Positions 1-8,305 of a stretch of DNA of 49,272 nt are shown one piece after another. The DNA is from Dehalococcoidia bacterium (GTDB taxonomy: Bacteria > Chloroflexota > Dehalococcoidia > UBA2979): NCBI GenBank assembly GCA_020845735.1, contig JADLFF010000072.1, positions 1 to 49,272 on the forward strand. The letters run 5' to 3'. Positions within the stretch are counted from its first letter, which is position 1. Every line of letters starts with the position of its first letter. The notes beneath the pieces are model-generated. The model saw only the letters and a program-made list of their open reading frames with translations. It was not told where the DNA came from and did no database searches. The position numbers and the translations under genes are program-made.

Positions 1-445
1 ACCCCTCGCCCATCCGGTAGAGCGATCCCGACACGCACCCCCCTGCGAGGACCATGCCGACCCCGAACAGCGCGCCCCCGAGGACGGTCGCGATGCTGAT
101 CGGCAGGATGTGCGCGTCCTCGGGCAGCCGCCCCGAGAACGGGTCGGCCACGATCGTGCTCATCACCATCGCGAACCCCAGCGACCCGATCGCGAGGCCC
201 GCCAGCACTCCCTTGAGCGTGCGCCCCTGGTGCAGCAGGAACAGGTCCCGGAACGCCGAGACGAAGCACAACCGCGCTCGCTGCAACGTGAAGCCGACGG
301 CGCACCCGACGGCAAAGAACGTCCCGAACGAGGTCCCGAGGGCGAGCGCCACGAGGTACCCCACAGCCGGAACCACAAGCACGAGGGCGTGCGCGTTCCC
401 GTGCCAGCTGGAGTCCTGGGGTCGTGCGCTGCTCTGTGCGATCAT
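1..445 (-). CDS. YeeE/YedE family membrane transporter, partial (3' end outside window)
   Basis: An open frame reads from an ATG at 445 leftwards off the window edge, giving the first 148 residues. It is highly hydrophobic and carries two signatures of the YeeE/YedE (DUF395, sulfur-compound/thiosulfate transport) family: a QRARLCFVSAFRDL segment near residues 50-63 and a GMVLAGGCVSGSLYRMGEG segment close to the cut end. Members are inner-membrane channels; those studied move thiosulfate or related sulfur species, often through conserved cysteines, two of which are visible here. The gene is divergent from a TlpA-like thioredoxin lipoprotein, which would suit handling of reactive sulfur, but the substrate is inference. 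No strong ribosome binding site precedes the ATG. The family call is firm; completeness cannot be judged. Confidence 0.8.
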   Translation of the reverse strand, partial: MIAQSSARPQDSSWHGNAHALVLVVPAVGYLVALALGTSFGTFFAVGCAVGFTLQRARLCFVSAFRDLFLLHQGRTLKGVLAGLAIGSLGFAMVMSTIVADPFSGRLPEDAHILPISIATVLGGALFGVGMVLAGGCVSGSLYRMGEG

Positions 446-511
446 GGTGCAATGTTCGACTTTGTCGACACGTTGAGTCAAGATCTTCTGGGAACGACCA
501 CGGGCGGTGAC

Positions 512-1093
512 GTGAGCCATCACACGCTGAGCACCCCGAGCACCCGCACCCTGCGCACCCTGCTCGCGAGGAGCATCACGATCGGCCTGCTGGCGGCTGC
601 CTGCGGCGGAGCCTCGGCCCAACCCTCGGAGACACCGACACCAGTGCCGTCCTCGACGGCAGCGGCACCCGTCGTGGGTGCGCGAGCCCCCGATGTCACA
701 CTGCCCACGCGCGAGGGCGGCACATTCCGCCGCGCAGATGCGCGCGGGAAGGCGGTCGTCCTCAACTTCTGGGCCAGCTGGTGCGCCCCCTGCCGCGAGG
801 AGATGCCGCGCTTCGAGCGCGCGTCGCGGGACCTCGCGGACCGGGTGGTGTTCGTCGGGGTCAACGCCACCACGCTCGACAGCCGTGCCGCGGCCCTCGA
901 CTTCGCCGATCAGCTCGATGTCACGTTCCCGCTGGTGTTCGACGAGGACGGCCGGGTCGGCGGCGAGTACGGCGTGAGCGCCCTCCCCGCGACCTTCTTC
1001 ATCGACGCGGACGGCGTCCTGCGCGCGATCGCCCTCGGACCGGTGCTCGCCGACCGCCTCCGGGAGAACCTCGCCCTGGTAGGCGTGCGGTAG
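512..1093 (+). CDS. TlpA-like thiol:disulfide oxidoreductase, lipoprotein
   Basis: Predicted 193-residue redoxin of the TlpA/ResA type, which reduces disulfides outside the membrane, often in cytochrome c maturation. From the GTG at 512 there is a basic N-terminus, a short hydrophobic stretch and a lipobox (GLLAAAC, Cys31), so it is probably lipid-anchored. A Thr/Pro/Ser linker follows, then the thioredoxin fold with the catalytic FWASWCAPC motif (Cys91, Cys94) and the cis-proline loop SALPATFF. The same frame stays open further upstream, but that part has no signal peptide and overlaps the divergent YeeE gene, so I prefer the GTG. An ATG at 451 is an alternative. No cytochrome maturation genes are adjacent; the only close partner is the divergent YeeE-type transporter. 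Confidence 0.85.
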   Translation: MSHHTLSTPSTRTLRTLLARSITIGLLAAACGGASAQPSETPTPVPSSTAAAPVVGARAPDVTLPTREGGTFRRADARGKAVVLNFWASWCAPCREEMPRFERASRDLADRVVFVGVNATTLDSRAAALDFADQLDVTFPLVFDEDGRVGGEYGVSALPATFFIDADGVLRAIALGPVLADRLRENLALVGVR

Positions 1094-1168
1094 TCGCGAG
1101 GCGAGCGCGCGCCTCGCGCGGGGGGATCGCCGCCGGATCGCCTCGACGGCCGAAGACGGTGGAAAGCG

Positions 1169-1244
1169 TGGTAGCAGGGGGCGGATTCGAACCGCCGACC
1201 AAGGGCTTATGAGTCCCCTGCTCTGGCCTCTGAGCTACCCTGCC
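1169..1244 (-). tRNA. tRNA-Met (anticodon CAT)
   Basis: A complete 76-nt cloverleaf on the minus strand. The acceptor stem is GGCAGGG/CCCTGCT with a G-U first pair, the D-arm is GCTC/GAGC, the anticodon loop is CTCATAA, the T-arm is GGCGG-TTCGAAT-CCGCC, and discriminator A plus an encoded CCA end the gene. The CAT anticodon with this body fits elongator tRNA-Met; a lysidine-modified tRNA-Ile cannot be excluded by eye. The base pair closing the anticodon loop (31-39) is A-G rather than Watson-Crick, which is unusual. Confidence 0.93.
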
Positions 1245-1254
1245 ACGTCGTTCG

Positions 1255-1284
1255 ATTCTACGAGCCGCCTGCCTCCGAGGCCAA
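1255..1284 (-). promoter_or_regulatory. putative promoter of the tRNA gene
   Basis: On the minus strand TTGGCC (1279-1284) and TAGAAT (1255-1260) are separated by 18 bases, with TAGAAT ending ten bases before the tRNA 5' end. This matches a housekeeping-sigma layout. Assigned by eye only. Confidence 0.45.
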
Positions 1285-1302
1285 TCACGGCGCCCTCGAG
1301 GG

Positions 1303-2265
1303 CTAGTCCGCGCGACTCCAGTTGCGCTGCACCGCGTCCACCAGCGCATCGGCGGCGGCCCGCGGGTCACGACGCCGCTCCGCCACCTCCTCGACGAGTT
1401 GCCCGAGGATGCCCTCGGCGCGCGCAAACGCAAGCGCCCGACGCTGCACGAGGCCGCGCGCGAGGGCCACGATCTGGCTCTGGGCCAGCGCCCGACGCTC
1501 CTCGTCCGCGTGCGCGGACGCCTTGAGGTGCGCCTGGTGGCGATCGATGGCCGCCGACACCTCGTCGAGGCCCTTGTCCTCGCGCGCGGTGGTCTTGAGG
1601 ATCGGCGGCTCCCACGTGCGCTCGCTCGCAATCGCGAGGAGCGCTCGCAGCTGCATCACGGCGGTGTCGGCACCAGCGATGTCCGCCTTGTTCACGACCA
1701 GCACCTGCGCGATCTCCATGAGGCCGGCCTTCATCGACTGGATGTCGTCGCCGCCGGCGGGCGTCGTCACGAGGACGGTCGTCCCGGTCGCCGTCGCGAC
1801 CTCCACCTCGTCCTGCCCTGCGCCCACGGTCTCGAGGATGACCACGTCAAAGCCGGCGGCGTCCATCAGGTCGACCACCCCCGTGGCCATCTCGGACAGC
1901 CCCCCGAGGTTGCCCCGGGACGCCATCGAGCGCATGAACACGCCGCCGTCGCCCGTCAGGTCCTGCATCCGGATGCGGTCACCGAGGATGGCGCCGTTCG
2001 AAAACGGCGAGGACGGGTCGACGGCGACGATGCCCACCGTGCGGCCTCGGCGGCGCTGCTCCCGCGCGAGGGCCGCCACGAACGTCGACTTCCCCACGCC
2101 CGCCGAGCCGGTCACGCCGATCGTCGTCGCACGGCCCGTGTGCGCGTACAGCCCCGCGAGGAGCTGGCGCCCGGTGGCGGTGTCCGCCTCGACGTGGGTG
2201 ATCGAGCGCGCCAGCGCTCGACGGTCGCCGGCGCGCACGCCCGCGATCAGCTCAGGTGCATCCAA
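1303..2265 (-). CDS. meaB: methylmalonyl-CoA mutase-associated GTPase MeaB (ArgK family)
   Basis: A 320-residue G3E-type P-loop GTPase that protects methylmalonyl-CoA mutase and gates loading of adenosylcobalamin. The Walker A motif GSAGVGKST lies near residues 53-61. It is followed by the family block AVDPSSPFSNGAILGDRIRM, the switch region ETVGAGQDEVEVA and the base-specificity motif NKAD. Length and order match MeaB/ArgK. It lies 33 bases downstream of the mutase B12-binding subunit, so the two are probably co-transcribed, which supports a chaperone role for this mutase. Confidence 0.95.
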   Translation of the reverse strand: MDAPELIAGVRAGDRRALARSITHVEADTATGRQLLAGLYAHTGRATTIGVTGSAGVGKSTFVAALAREQRRRGRTVGIVAVDPSSPFSNGAILGDRIRMQDLTGDGGVFMRSMASRGNLGGLSEMATGVVDLMDAAGFDVVILETVGAGQDEVEVATATGTTVLVTTPAGGDDIQSMKAGLMEIAQVLVVNKADIAGADTAVMQLRALLAIASERTWEPPILKTTAREDKGLDEVSAAIDRHQAHLKASAHADEERRALAQSQIVALARGLVQRRALAFARAEGILGQLVEEVAERRRDPRAAADALVDAVQRNWSRAD

Positions 2266-2298
2266 GGCGACGTCGATTCCTCGAGGGCCGCAGCCCGA

Positions 2299-2712
2299 CT
2301 AGACGCGCTGCGGCGCGTTGTTGCGCACGAACTCGATGATGTCGTTGGTGTTGGTACCGGGGCCGAACACGCCCTTGAAGCCAATCGCCTCGACCCTCGG
2401 GATGTCGTCCTGCGGGATGATGCCGCCGCAGAACAGCAGCACATCATCGACGCCGCGCGCCCTCAACTCCTCGACGACACGGGGGAAGAGCTCGAGGTGC
2501 GCGCCCGAGAGGATGGAGAGCCCGATGACGTCCACGTCCTCCTGGAGGGCCGCCTCGGCGATCATCTGCGGCGTCTGGCGGATGCCCGTGTAGATGACCT
2601 CCATACCGGCATCGCGGAGGGCGCGCGCCACCACCTTCGCCCCCCGGTCGTGACCGTCGAGGCCGGGCTTGGCGATGAGCACTCGGATATTGCGAGCGGT
2701 ATCGGTAGTCAC
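2299..2712 (-). CDS. methylmalonyl-CoA mutase, B12-binding (C-terminal) subunit
   Basis: A 137-residue stand-alone cobalamin-binding domain. The DxHxxG motif that supplies the lower axial histidine is present as DGHDRGA (His21), followed by GLSILSGAH and the FCGGIIP loop. This is the small partner of a split mutase whose large subunit is encoded at 6499-8154. The open frame extends upstream to 2877, but I choose the GTG at 2712 because GGAGG sits five bases before it and the protein then starts just ahead of the domain. meaB follows directly. The two mutase subunits are separated by five other genes, which is unusual. Confidence 0.93.
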   Translation of the reverse strand: MTTDTARNIRVLIAKPGLDGHDRGAKVVARALRDAGMEVIYTGIRQTPQMIAEAALQEDVDVIGLSILSGAHLELFPRVVEELRARGVDDVLLFCGGIIPQDDIPRVEAIGFKGVFGPGTNTNDIIEFVRNNAPQRV

Positions 2713-2786
2713 GTGGCCTCCGAGGGCGAATCGTGGTCGGTTCGCGCGATTGTAGCGGGGAGCCCCGGGGTTATGGCAGTGGGGCG

Positions 2787-3407
2787 CTACCAGTCCCCTC
2801 GCCGAAATGGACTGAGCGGCCAGCGCATCGTTCGCTCGGTGCCGGCCGCCGCATCCCGCTGGCACCCGTGGTTCCACCCATCGAAGGGGGGGCAGGACCC
2901 CATCACGAGCGTCGATACGTCGATCCGCACCACGTCGCCCTCGATGGTGGTGCGGAACGTGTCGGCGTTGCGGAAGGCGCTGGACTGCGAGGTGCCATCG
3001 ATGCTGAAGATCCTGGGCGAGCGGTCACCCCGGAAGTGGAAGCCCTCGGCAGGCGCGAGTGGGAGAGCGACGATCGCGCCGCCCAGCCACGGGTCTCCCG
3101 AGAAGATGGCGACCACGCGGTCCGCGTCGTGCCCGTCCCGCACGAGCCAGATGCCGAGCGGCCGCGCCGCCCACGGGCTCCACGCACGCGCCCATCCCAT
3201 GTCGAACGGACGGTAGAACACCGGCCTGTCCGGCGGGATCTGCCCCAACGGGTACGTGACCTCCGAGGGTGCGGCCTGGATGCTCGGCGTCGCGAACGAC
3301 CATGCGCCTGCCGCGGCAAGCGTGAGCGTGAGGATGAGCAGCGCCGCCAGCGTGCCGACCGCCGGGCGGGGCACTGCACTTCGACTGCGTGGCGACGCGA
3401 TGGCCAT
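2787..3407 (-). CDS. membrane-anchored protein with degenerate Rieske-like domain, function unknown
   Basis: A 206-residue protein with one N-terminal transmembrane or signal-anchor helix (about residues 18-38) and an exported domain. The layout (PVFYRPF..., [25 protein letters not shown], then [19 protein letters not shown]) resembles the Rieske proteins of Gram-positive and Chloroflexota bacteria, where equivalent segments read DPxxGCxVPW...CHGS...DTFPVxVxxGxVxVD. Both cluster-binding motifs (CxH and CxxH) are missing here: the first is GGA, and no cysteine stands where the second should be. Two cysteines near the C-terminus could form a disulfide. I infer a Rieske fold that lost its cluster; a chance resemblance is possible. 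It lies 15 bases downstream of an envelope lipoprotein gene, so both may act outside the membrane. Confidence 0.5.
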   Translation of the reverse strand: MAIASPRSRSAVPRPAVGTLAALLILTLTLAAAGAWSFATPSIQAAPSEVTYPLGQIPPDRPVFYRPFDMGWARAWSPWAARPLGIWLVRDGHDADRVVAIFSGDPWLGGAIVALPLAPAEGFHFRGDRSPRIFSIDGTSQSSAFRNADTFRTTIEGDVVRIDVSTLVMGSCPPFDGWNHGCQRDAAAGTERTMRWPLSPFRRGDW

Positions 3408-3422
3408 CGCGATCCTCCCCGG

Positions 3423-4595
3423 TTACTGAATGGCCCAGCGCCCGGTCACCTCGCTGTCCTCGTTCAGGGTGAGGATGCACGTGGGGTTTCGGCCGGAACC
3501 CGCGCAGGCGCCGCCCCAGCCGCGGAAGGTGCTGAGCGTCTGCTCGCCTCCCCCGATCTCGAGCGTCACGGTACTCCCCACGTCGAACATCGCGTACAGG
3601 TCACACGGATCGGCCTCGCGGAAGTCGGCGGCCGGACCCGCGAACTGGCGCGGTTGGTGCGGGAACTGGCAGTTCTGCTGCGCCGGCCGGAATGCCAGCG
3701 GATTGCCGCCCGCCTTCTGCGCGGAAGAGCCGATGCTCCACGCGAACCCCACGGCGGGCCCGCCCGCAAGCTCGTGCTTGACGTGCACCATCGCCCGCCG
3801 CTCGAAGGTGACCGTCGCCGTCTTATCGCTGTCCATCAGCAGCCGGCACTGACCACCTCGGGGCTCGGTGTTCGCGTTGGTGGCGGCGCAGGCCTGCCCC
3901 CAGGACGCGAGCCGCCAGCGGGCCTCCTCCGCGTTCTTCAGCCCGAGCGTCCGTTGGAGGCTGACCTCGGATCCCGCCTGCACCTCGAGCTCGCACTGCA
4001 CGGGGTGGTTGCTCAGGCTCGTGTCGCCGCAGTAGTACTTGTCGCGGTTGAAGTTGTGGAACTCGACGGAGCTGCCGCCCTCGACGCGGACGGTCAGCCG
4101 CACGCGGGCAGCGGTCCCCTTCGCCGCCTGCGTGCCCTGCGCGAGGTTCGAGGCGATCACGTACGGTCCGCAGTGCACCGCCTCAGCACCGGCGGAGGCC
4201 GAACCGACCGGGATGACGTGGAAGTACCACTCGCCGTCGGCCAGCGGCGCGCTCGTCGTCCCGCGCTCCGCGCTCCCGAGGTCCGGCGTGGCGTCAGGCC
4301 TGGTCTCGGTCGCCTTTGTGAACTCGAACGAGTAGCCCTCGACGCCCTCCGCGGGCGACCACGACATCGCGACCGCCGGGTTCACCGAAGGCGTGCGGAC
4401 GCGATGGGACGTGCTGCGCACCTCGCGGATGGCGGTCCCGCGGCACTCCGCGGCAGTGGCGCCGGAGGTCGCTGCGGGCGCACTCTGCTCCTCGCCGCCG
4501 CAGGCCACGAGGAGTGCGCAGACGGCGAGGCACAGCGCGCCCAGCGCTCGCGAGGCGGACCGCCCTCGGACCACTCTGCTGAGCGCTGGGCGCAT
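3423..4595 (-). CDS. lipoprotein with FnIII-like and InlB B-repeat-like domains
   Basis: A 390-residue predicted lipoprotein. The signal peptide ends in a lipobox (CALLVACGG, Cys at about 32). A beta-rich segment with AVAMSWSPAEGVEGYSFEF and a later GEWYFHVIPV resembles a fibronectin type III fold. Two C-terminal modules then share the pattern W-G-x-x-C...C-x-L...T-A-T-V-T-F: SWGQACAATNA... with QCRLLMDSDKTATVTFE, and GWGGACAGSGRNPTCILTL. Modules of this kind occur in extracytoplasmic InlB B-repeat/Bacteroides-Listeria repeat proteins, each with a probable disulfide. Function unknown; binding of a surface or secreted ligand is inference. It is oddly placed inside the methylmalonyl-CoA module. 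Confidence 0.65.
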   Translation of the reverse strand: MRPALSRVVRGRSASRALGALCLAVCALLVACGGEEQSAPAATSGATAAECRGTAIREVRSTSHRVRTPSVNPAVAMSWSPAEGVEGYSFEFTKATETRPDATPDLGSAERGTTSAPLADGEWYFHVIPVGSASAGAEAVHCGPYVIASNLAQGTQAAKGTAARVRLTVRVEGGSSVEFHNFNRDKYYCGDTSLSNHPVQCELEVQAGSEVSLQRTLGLKNAEEARWRLASWGQACAATNANTEPRGGQCRLLMDSDKTATVTFERRAMVHVKHELAGGPAVGFAWSIGSSAQKAGGNPLAFRPAQQNCQFPHQPRQFAGPAADFREADPCDLYAMFDVGSTVTLEIGGGEQTLSTFRGWGGACAGSGRNPTCILTLNEDSEVTGRWAIQ

Positions 4596-4604
4596 CGCCT
4601 CCCC

Positions 4605-5417
4605 CTAGCGGTTGAACTGGATCAGCTGGATCGCGAGGCCAAACGCCTGGTCCGCCGAGATCGTGGTGCGCACGGAGTTCGGCAGCGCGCCGGGTGTCGC
4701 GTCATCGAGGGTGATGCCACCCGCGCGGTACTTCGCCACCTCGGCGGCGATGTCCTGCACCTCGATCGCCACCATCGAGGAGGCGCCCTCGCCCTGCTCC
4801 TCGAGGCTCTTCGCCATCGGCGAGTCAGGCGACGCCGGTGTGATGAACTCGATCATGCACTGCCCCGCCGGCACCTGCCCGATCGTGATCGTCTCGGTGC
4901 GGATGGTGTTCGCGATGCTGAAACCGGCGATCGTCCTCCACGTCGCCTCGGCGGCGGCCTGGTCCTTGACCCGCAGCGCGAGGTGGTCGAACCCCTTGGC
5001 GCTCGAGGTGTGCGCACCCGCGGGCGGCTCCGCGAGCTCGACGAGCACGCCGTGGCAGGATCGCGGGTGGATGAACGCGACCTTCCCCGCGAGGCCATCG
5101 CGCGGCTGCTGGTCGATCAGCTCGATGTTCAGCCCCTTGAGGCGCTCCAGCTCCCCCACGATGTCGTCGGTGTTGAGGCAGATGTGCTGCAGGATCTGCC
5201 CCCGGCTCGCGAGGTAGCGCGCGACGCCCGTGTCCTCGCGCGTCGGCTGCAGCAGCTCGATCTCGTTCTCACCCACCTGCAGCAGCACGCCGCGCACGCC
5301 CTGCTCCTCGACGACCTGGTCCGCCGTCACCTCGAGGCCCATGAGGTCGCGGTAGAACCGCAGCGCGTCGTCAGCGTTGTGGACCACCACGCCCACGTGG
5401 TGAATGCGGTCGATCAC
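4605..5417 (-). CDS. methylmalonyl-CoA epimerase-like VOC protein, two-domain
   Basis: About 270 residues forming two vicinal-oxygen-chelate modules. The N-terminal half begins IDRIHHVGVVVHNADDALRF and has the metal-ligand pattern expected for methylmalonyl-CoA epimerase (His in HHVGV, Glu in EIELLQP, a later QHICL His and a Glu in VLVELAEP). The second half repeats the fold from FDHLALRV with weaker ligands. Classical epimerases are single modules of about 140 residues, so this is double length. I start at the GTG at 5417: it overlaps the previous stop as GTGA and has GGAG eight bases upstream; an ATG at 5438 is also in frame. Its position between mutase genes supports interconversion of (S)- and (R)-methylmalonyl-CoA. 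Confidence 0.8.
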   Translation of the reverse strand: MIDRIHHVGVVVHNADDALRFYRDLMGLEVTADQVVEEQGVRGVLLQVGENEIELLQPTREDTGVARYLASRGQILQHICLNTDDIVGELERLKGLNIELIDQQPRDGLAGKVAFIHPRSCHGVLVELAEPPAGAHTSSAKGFDHLALRVKDQAAAEATWRTIAGFSIANTIRTETITIGQVPAGQCMIEFITPASPDSPMAKSLEEQGEGASSMVAIEVQDIAAEVAKYRAGGITLDDATPGALPNSVRTTISADQAFGLAIQLIQFNR

Positions 5418-5881
5418 AGTCCTCGCTCCTTTCGCCACGCCTCGATGGCGCGCGCGTGCTCCGCCTCATGCGAGGCCTCGACGGCCAGCTCCTCGGCGAG
5501 GGTGGCCTGGATGTCCGGGGGCAGCGTGATGCACTCGAGCATCGCGCTTACGAGGAGCTGGCGCGCTTCGTCCAGGAACTCCTCGGCGTCCTCCCACTCC
5601 ACGAAGTAGTACGCGTGCGACGTCCGCTCGTTGAACGCCTCGGCGTCATCATGGCTCGCCGGACGCTCGAAGAGCCCGTCCGCCGCCGTCGCCTCGAGGG
5701 CCAGCGCGAACGCCTCTTCCCACGCGGCAATGTGACAGAGGATGTCCTTCACCGTCCAGTCGCCGTACCACCGCTCGATCACCAGCGCCTCGTCCGGCAG
5801 GTCCTCGATGGCGTCGAGCAGCTCCGAGCGGCTCGCGCCCAGGGCGTCCATCGCATCGGCCAGCGTCTTCACCGTGCTCAC
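5414..5881 (-). CDS. DinB/ClbS-DfsB family four-helix protein
   Basis: A 155-residue, mainly helical protein of the DinB-like superfamily. The segment DWTVKDILCHIAAWEEA is the family hallmark, supplying one metal-ligand histidine, and the C-terminal SHEAEHARAIEAWRKE supplies the other two. Relatives include mycothiol- or bacillithiol-dependent transferases and the ClbS/DfsB hydrolases; specificity cannot be read from sequence. The stop overlaps the epimerase start by four bases, so translation is probably coupled. A second, divergent DinB-type gene lies just upstream. Confidence 0.8.
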   Translation of the reverse strand: MSTVKTLADAMDALGASRSELLDAIEDLPDEALVIERWYGDWTVKDILCHIAAWEEAFALALEATAADGLFERPASHDDAEAFNERTSHAYYFVEWEDAEEFLDEARQLLVSAMLECITLPPDIQATLAEELAVEASHEAEHARAIEAWRKERGL

Positions 5882-5968
5882 CTCGGCTCACCCGGCCGGC
5901 CCGCCTACGAGGAGGCGCGCCACCACTCGACCATGCCATCCACCGAACGACCTGCTGCGTTGCCGGCG

Positions 5969-6469
5969 TCAGTAGCCGTGCTCGCGCCGCCACTCGAGGA
6001 TGGCGGGGACGTGCTCGCCATCGTGCGTGGCAGGCAGTTCGAGCAGTCGACGTGCGCTCTGCCCGGCCTCCAGTTGCGCCGGGTCCAGCCCCGCCAGCCC
6101 GCGCGCGGCCGACGCATGACGCTCGCGCGCGTGCCGCAGTGCGCTCATCACCTCGGCCCATGGCGCGCTGGCGAACAGGGCCACCGTCGAGGCGTTGTAC
6201 GCGTCGTCGTCGCCGTCCCAGCCCTCGACGTCGGGCGTCTCGCCGCGCGCGATCTGCTCGAGGCCCCGCGCCGCGGCGTCCTGCCAGACCGCAATGTGCG
6301 CCGCGATGTCGTGCAGCGACCACCGCTGCTCGCCGAACCACGGCTCGAGCAGCTGCGACTCCTTGAGGGCGTCGCACGCCTCGATGAGTGCCGCGCGCGC
6401 GGCGGCGTTGCGCTCCAGCGCGGCCTGCACGACCCGCTCCACCTCGGACGGACCGCTCGATGAGGTCAC
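5969..6469 (-). CDS. DinB-like family protein (second copy)
   Basis: A 166-residue helical protein with the same architecture as its neighbour: RWSLHDIAAHIAVWQDAA in place of DWTVKDILCHIAAWEEA, and a C-terminal PATHDGEHVPAILEWRREHGY. The three potential metal-binding histidines are kept, although overall similarity looks moderate, suggesting an old duplication or two separate recruitments. I start at the GTG at 6469 (GAGG upstream), which clears the end of the mutase large subunit at 6499; the frame is open further upstream to 6532. Function unknown. Confidence 0.75.
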   Translation of the reverse strand: MTSSSGPSEVERVVQAALERNAAARAALIEACDALKESQLLEPWFGEQRWSLHDIAAHIAVWQDAAARGLEQIARGETPDVEGWDGDDDAYNASTVALFASAPWAEVMSALRHARERHASAARGLAGLDPAQLEAGQSARRLLELPATHDGEHVPAILEWRREHGY

Positions 6470-6498
6470 GGCGGCCTCGGCTCTCGTCGCGCGCAGTC

Positions 6499-8154
6499 TC
6501 AGATGGTGAGCACTTCCTGGTACTCGCCCCACTCCTCGCGGAGCACGCCGCAGATCTCCCCCATCGTCGCGTACGCCTCGACGGCCTCCACGAAGAGCGG
6601 CATGAGGTTCTCGGTGCCGCGAGCGGCCTCGCGAATGCGCTCCAGGGAGGCCTGCACGGCGGCGCTGTCCCGCGACGCCCGCAGCGCCGCGAGTCGTTCC
6701 GCCTGCCGCGTGCCCACGCTGGCGTCAACCCGGAGGATCTCCGGCACCTCGAGCGCCTCGGTCTGGAAGCGGTTCACCCCGACGACGGTGCGGTCTCCCG
6801 CCTCCATCATCCGCTGGAGGCGGAACGCGCTCTCCTGGATCTCCCGTTGCTGGAAGCCCTGCTCGATGCCGGTCAGCGCCCCGCCGAGGTCCTCGATGCG
6901 GCTGAGGTAGGCGTTCGCCTCCTCCTCCACGCGGTCGGTCAACGCCTCGATGTAGTACGAGCCGGCCAGCGGGTCGATGACGTCACCGGCGCCGGTCTCG
7001 TACGCGATCAGTTGCTGCGTGCGCAGTGCGAGCTCCACCGACTCCTCGGTGGGTAGCGCGAGCGCCTCGTCGTAGGAGTTGGTGTGCAGGGATTGCGTCC
7101 CGCCGAGGACGGCGGACATCGCCTGGAACGCGGTGCGAATGAGGTTGTTGAGCGGCTGCTGCGCGGTCAGCGTGGCGCCGCCGGTCTGCGTGTGGAAGCG
7201 GAGCATCTGCGAGCGCGCGCTCTTCGAGCCGTACCGCTCGGTCGCGATGCGCGCCCACATCCGCCGCGACGCCCGGAACTTCGCCACCTCCTCGAGGAAG
7301 TTCGAGTGGCACGCCCAGAAGAAGGACAATCGAGGCGCGAACTCATCGAAGGTGAGCCCGGCCGCGATCGCGGCGTCGCAGTACTCGATGGCGTCCGCGA
7401 ACGTGAACGCGAGCTCCTGCGCGGCGGTGCAACCCGCCTCGCGCATGTGGTACCCGGAGATCGAGATGGTGTTCCACTCCGGCACGTTGTCTTTGCACCA
7501 CGCAAAGGTGTCGGTGATCATCCGCAGCGAGGGCCGCGGCGGGAAGATGTACGTCCCGCGCGCCATGTACTCCTTGAGGATGTCGTTCTGGATCGTGCCG
7601 CCGATCTTCTTGAGGTCGGCGCCCTGCTTCTTCGCCGCAGCCACGTAGAACGCGAGGAGGATCGGCGCGGTGGCGTTGATCGTCATCGATGTCGTCATCT
7701 TCTCGAGCGGCAGGCCGTCGGTCAGCGTCTCCATGTCCTGCAGCGACGAGATCGCGACGCCGACCTTGCCCACCTCGCCAGACACGATCGGGTCATCCGA
7801 GTCGTACCCGATCTGCGTCGGCAGGTCGAAGGCGACCGAGAGCCCCGTCTGCCCCTGCTCGAGGAGGAACTTGTAGCGCCGGTTGGACTCCTCGGCGTCC
7901 GCGAAGCCCGCGTACTGGCGCATCGTCCAGAACCGACCGCGGTACATCGTGGGCTGCACGCCTCGGGTGAACGGGTACTCCCCCGGGTAGCCCAGCTTCT
8001 CGTGGTAGTTCCAGGCCGCGAGGTCCTCGGGACCGTAGAGCGCATCCACCTCGGCGCCCGAGGACGACTCGAACCGCTTCTGGCGCTCGGGGTTCCGCGC
8101 GGTTGCCTTGTTGTAGTTCCCCTCGAGCCACTCGGCCTTGCTGTTGCTGACCAC
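6499..8154 (-). CDS. methylmalonyl-CoA mutase large (catalytic) subunit
   Basis: A 551-residue TIM-barrel subunit of a split, adenosylcobalamin-dependent mutase that isomerises (R)-methylmalonyl-CoA to succinyl-CoA. Diagnostic segments are [15 protein letters not shown] (Tyr81, the residue typical of methylmalonyl-CoA rather than isobutyryl-CoA mutases), [68 protein letters not shown] and [20 protein letters not shown]. The B12 domain is absent and is encoded at 2299-2712. I use the GTG at 8154 because the protein then begins as expected for the family; the frame is open to 8367. It would be the first gene of the minus-strand module ending at meaB. Confidence 0.95.
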   Translation of the reverse strand: MVSNSKAEWLEGNYNKATARNPERQKRFESSSGAEVDALYGPEDLAAWNYHEKLGYPGEYPFTRGVQPTMYRGRFWTMRQYAGFADAEESNRRYKFLLEQGQTGLSVAFDLPTQIGYDSDDPIVSGEVGKVGVAISSLQDMETLTDGLPLEKMTTSMTINATAPILLAFYVAAAKKQGADLKKIGGTIQNDILKEYMARGTYIFPPRPSLRMITDTFAWCKDNVPEWNTISISGYHMREAGCTAAQELAFTFADAIEYCDAAIAAGLTFDEFAPRLSFFWACHSNFLEEVAKFRASRRMWARIATERYGSKSARSQMLRFHTQTGGATLTAQQPLNNLIRTAFQAMSAVLGGTQSLHTNSYDEALALPTEESVELALRTQQLIAYETGAGDVIDPLAGSYYIEALTDRVEEEANAYLSRIEDLGGALTGIEQGFQQREIQESAFRLQRMMEAGDRTVVGVNRFQTEALEVPEILRVDASVGTRQAERLAALRASRDSAAVQASLERIREAARGTENLMPLFVEAVEAYATMGEICGVLREEWGEYQEVLTI

Positions 8155-8305
8155 GGCGCCGCCCTTACGTCTCGTACGCGATCGTTCTGCCTGTTCGGCG
8201 AAGCTGGCCGTATGGTACACGCTGCGCGCGGGGGCATCTCCGCGCAAACCCGATGCTGCAGACCGCCCTCGGCGCCCTGCGTCGTGGCAGAGGCCGCTGA
8301 CCCGG

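Noticed and set aside
2733..5609. 958-residue plus-strand open frame
   Set aside because: It lies opposite four genes with clear homology or domain features, and its composition (Arg, His, Asp, Glu and Val runs) is that of an antisense shadow in GC-rich DNA.
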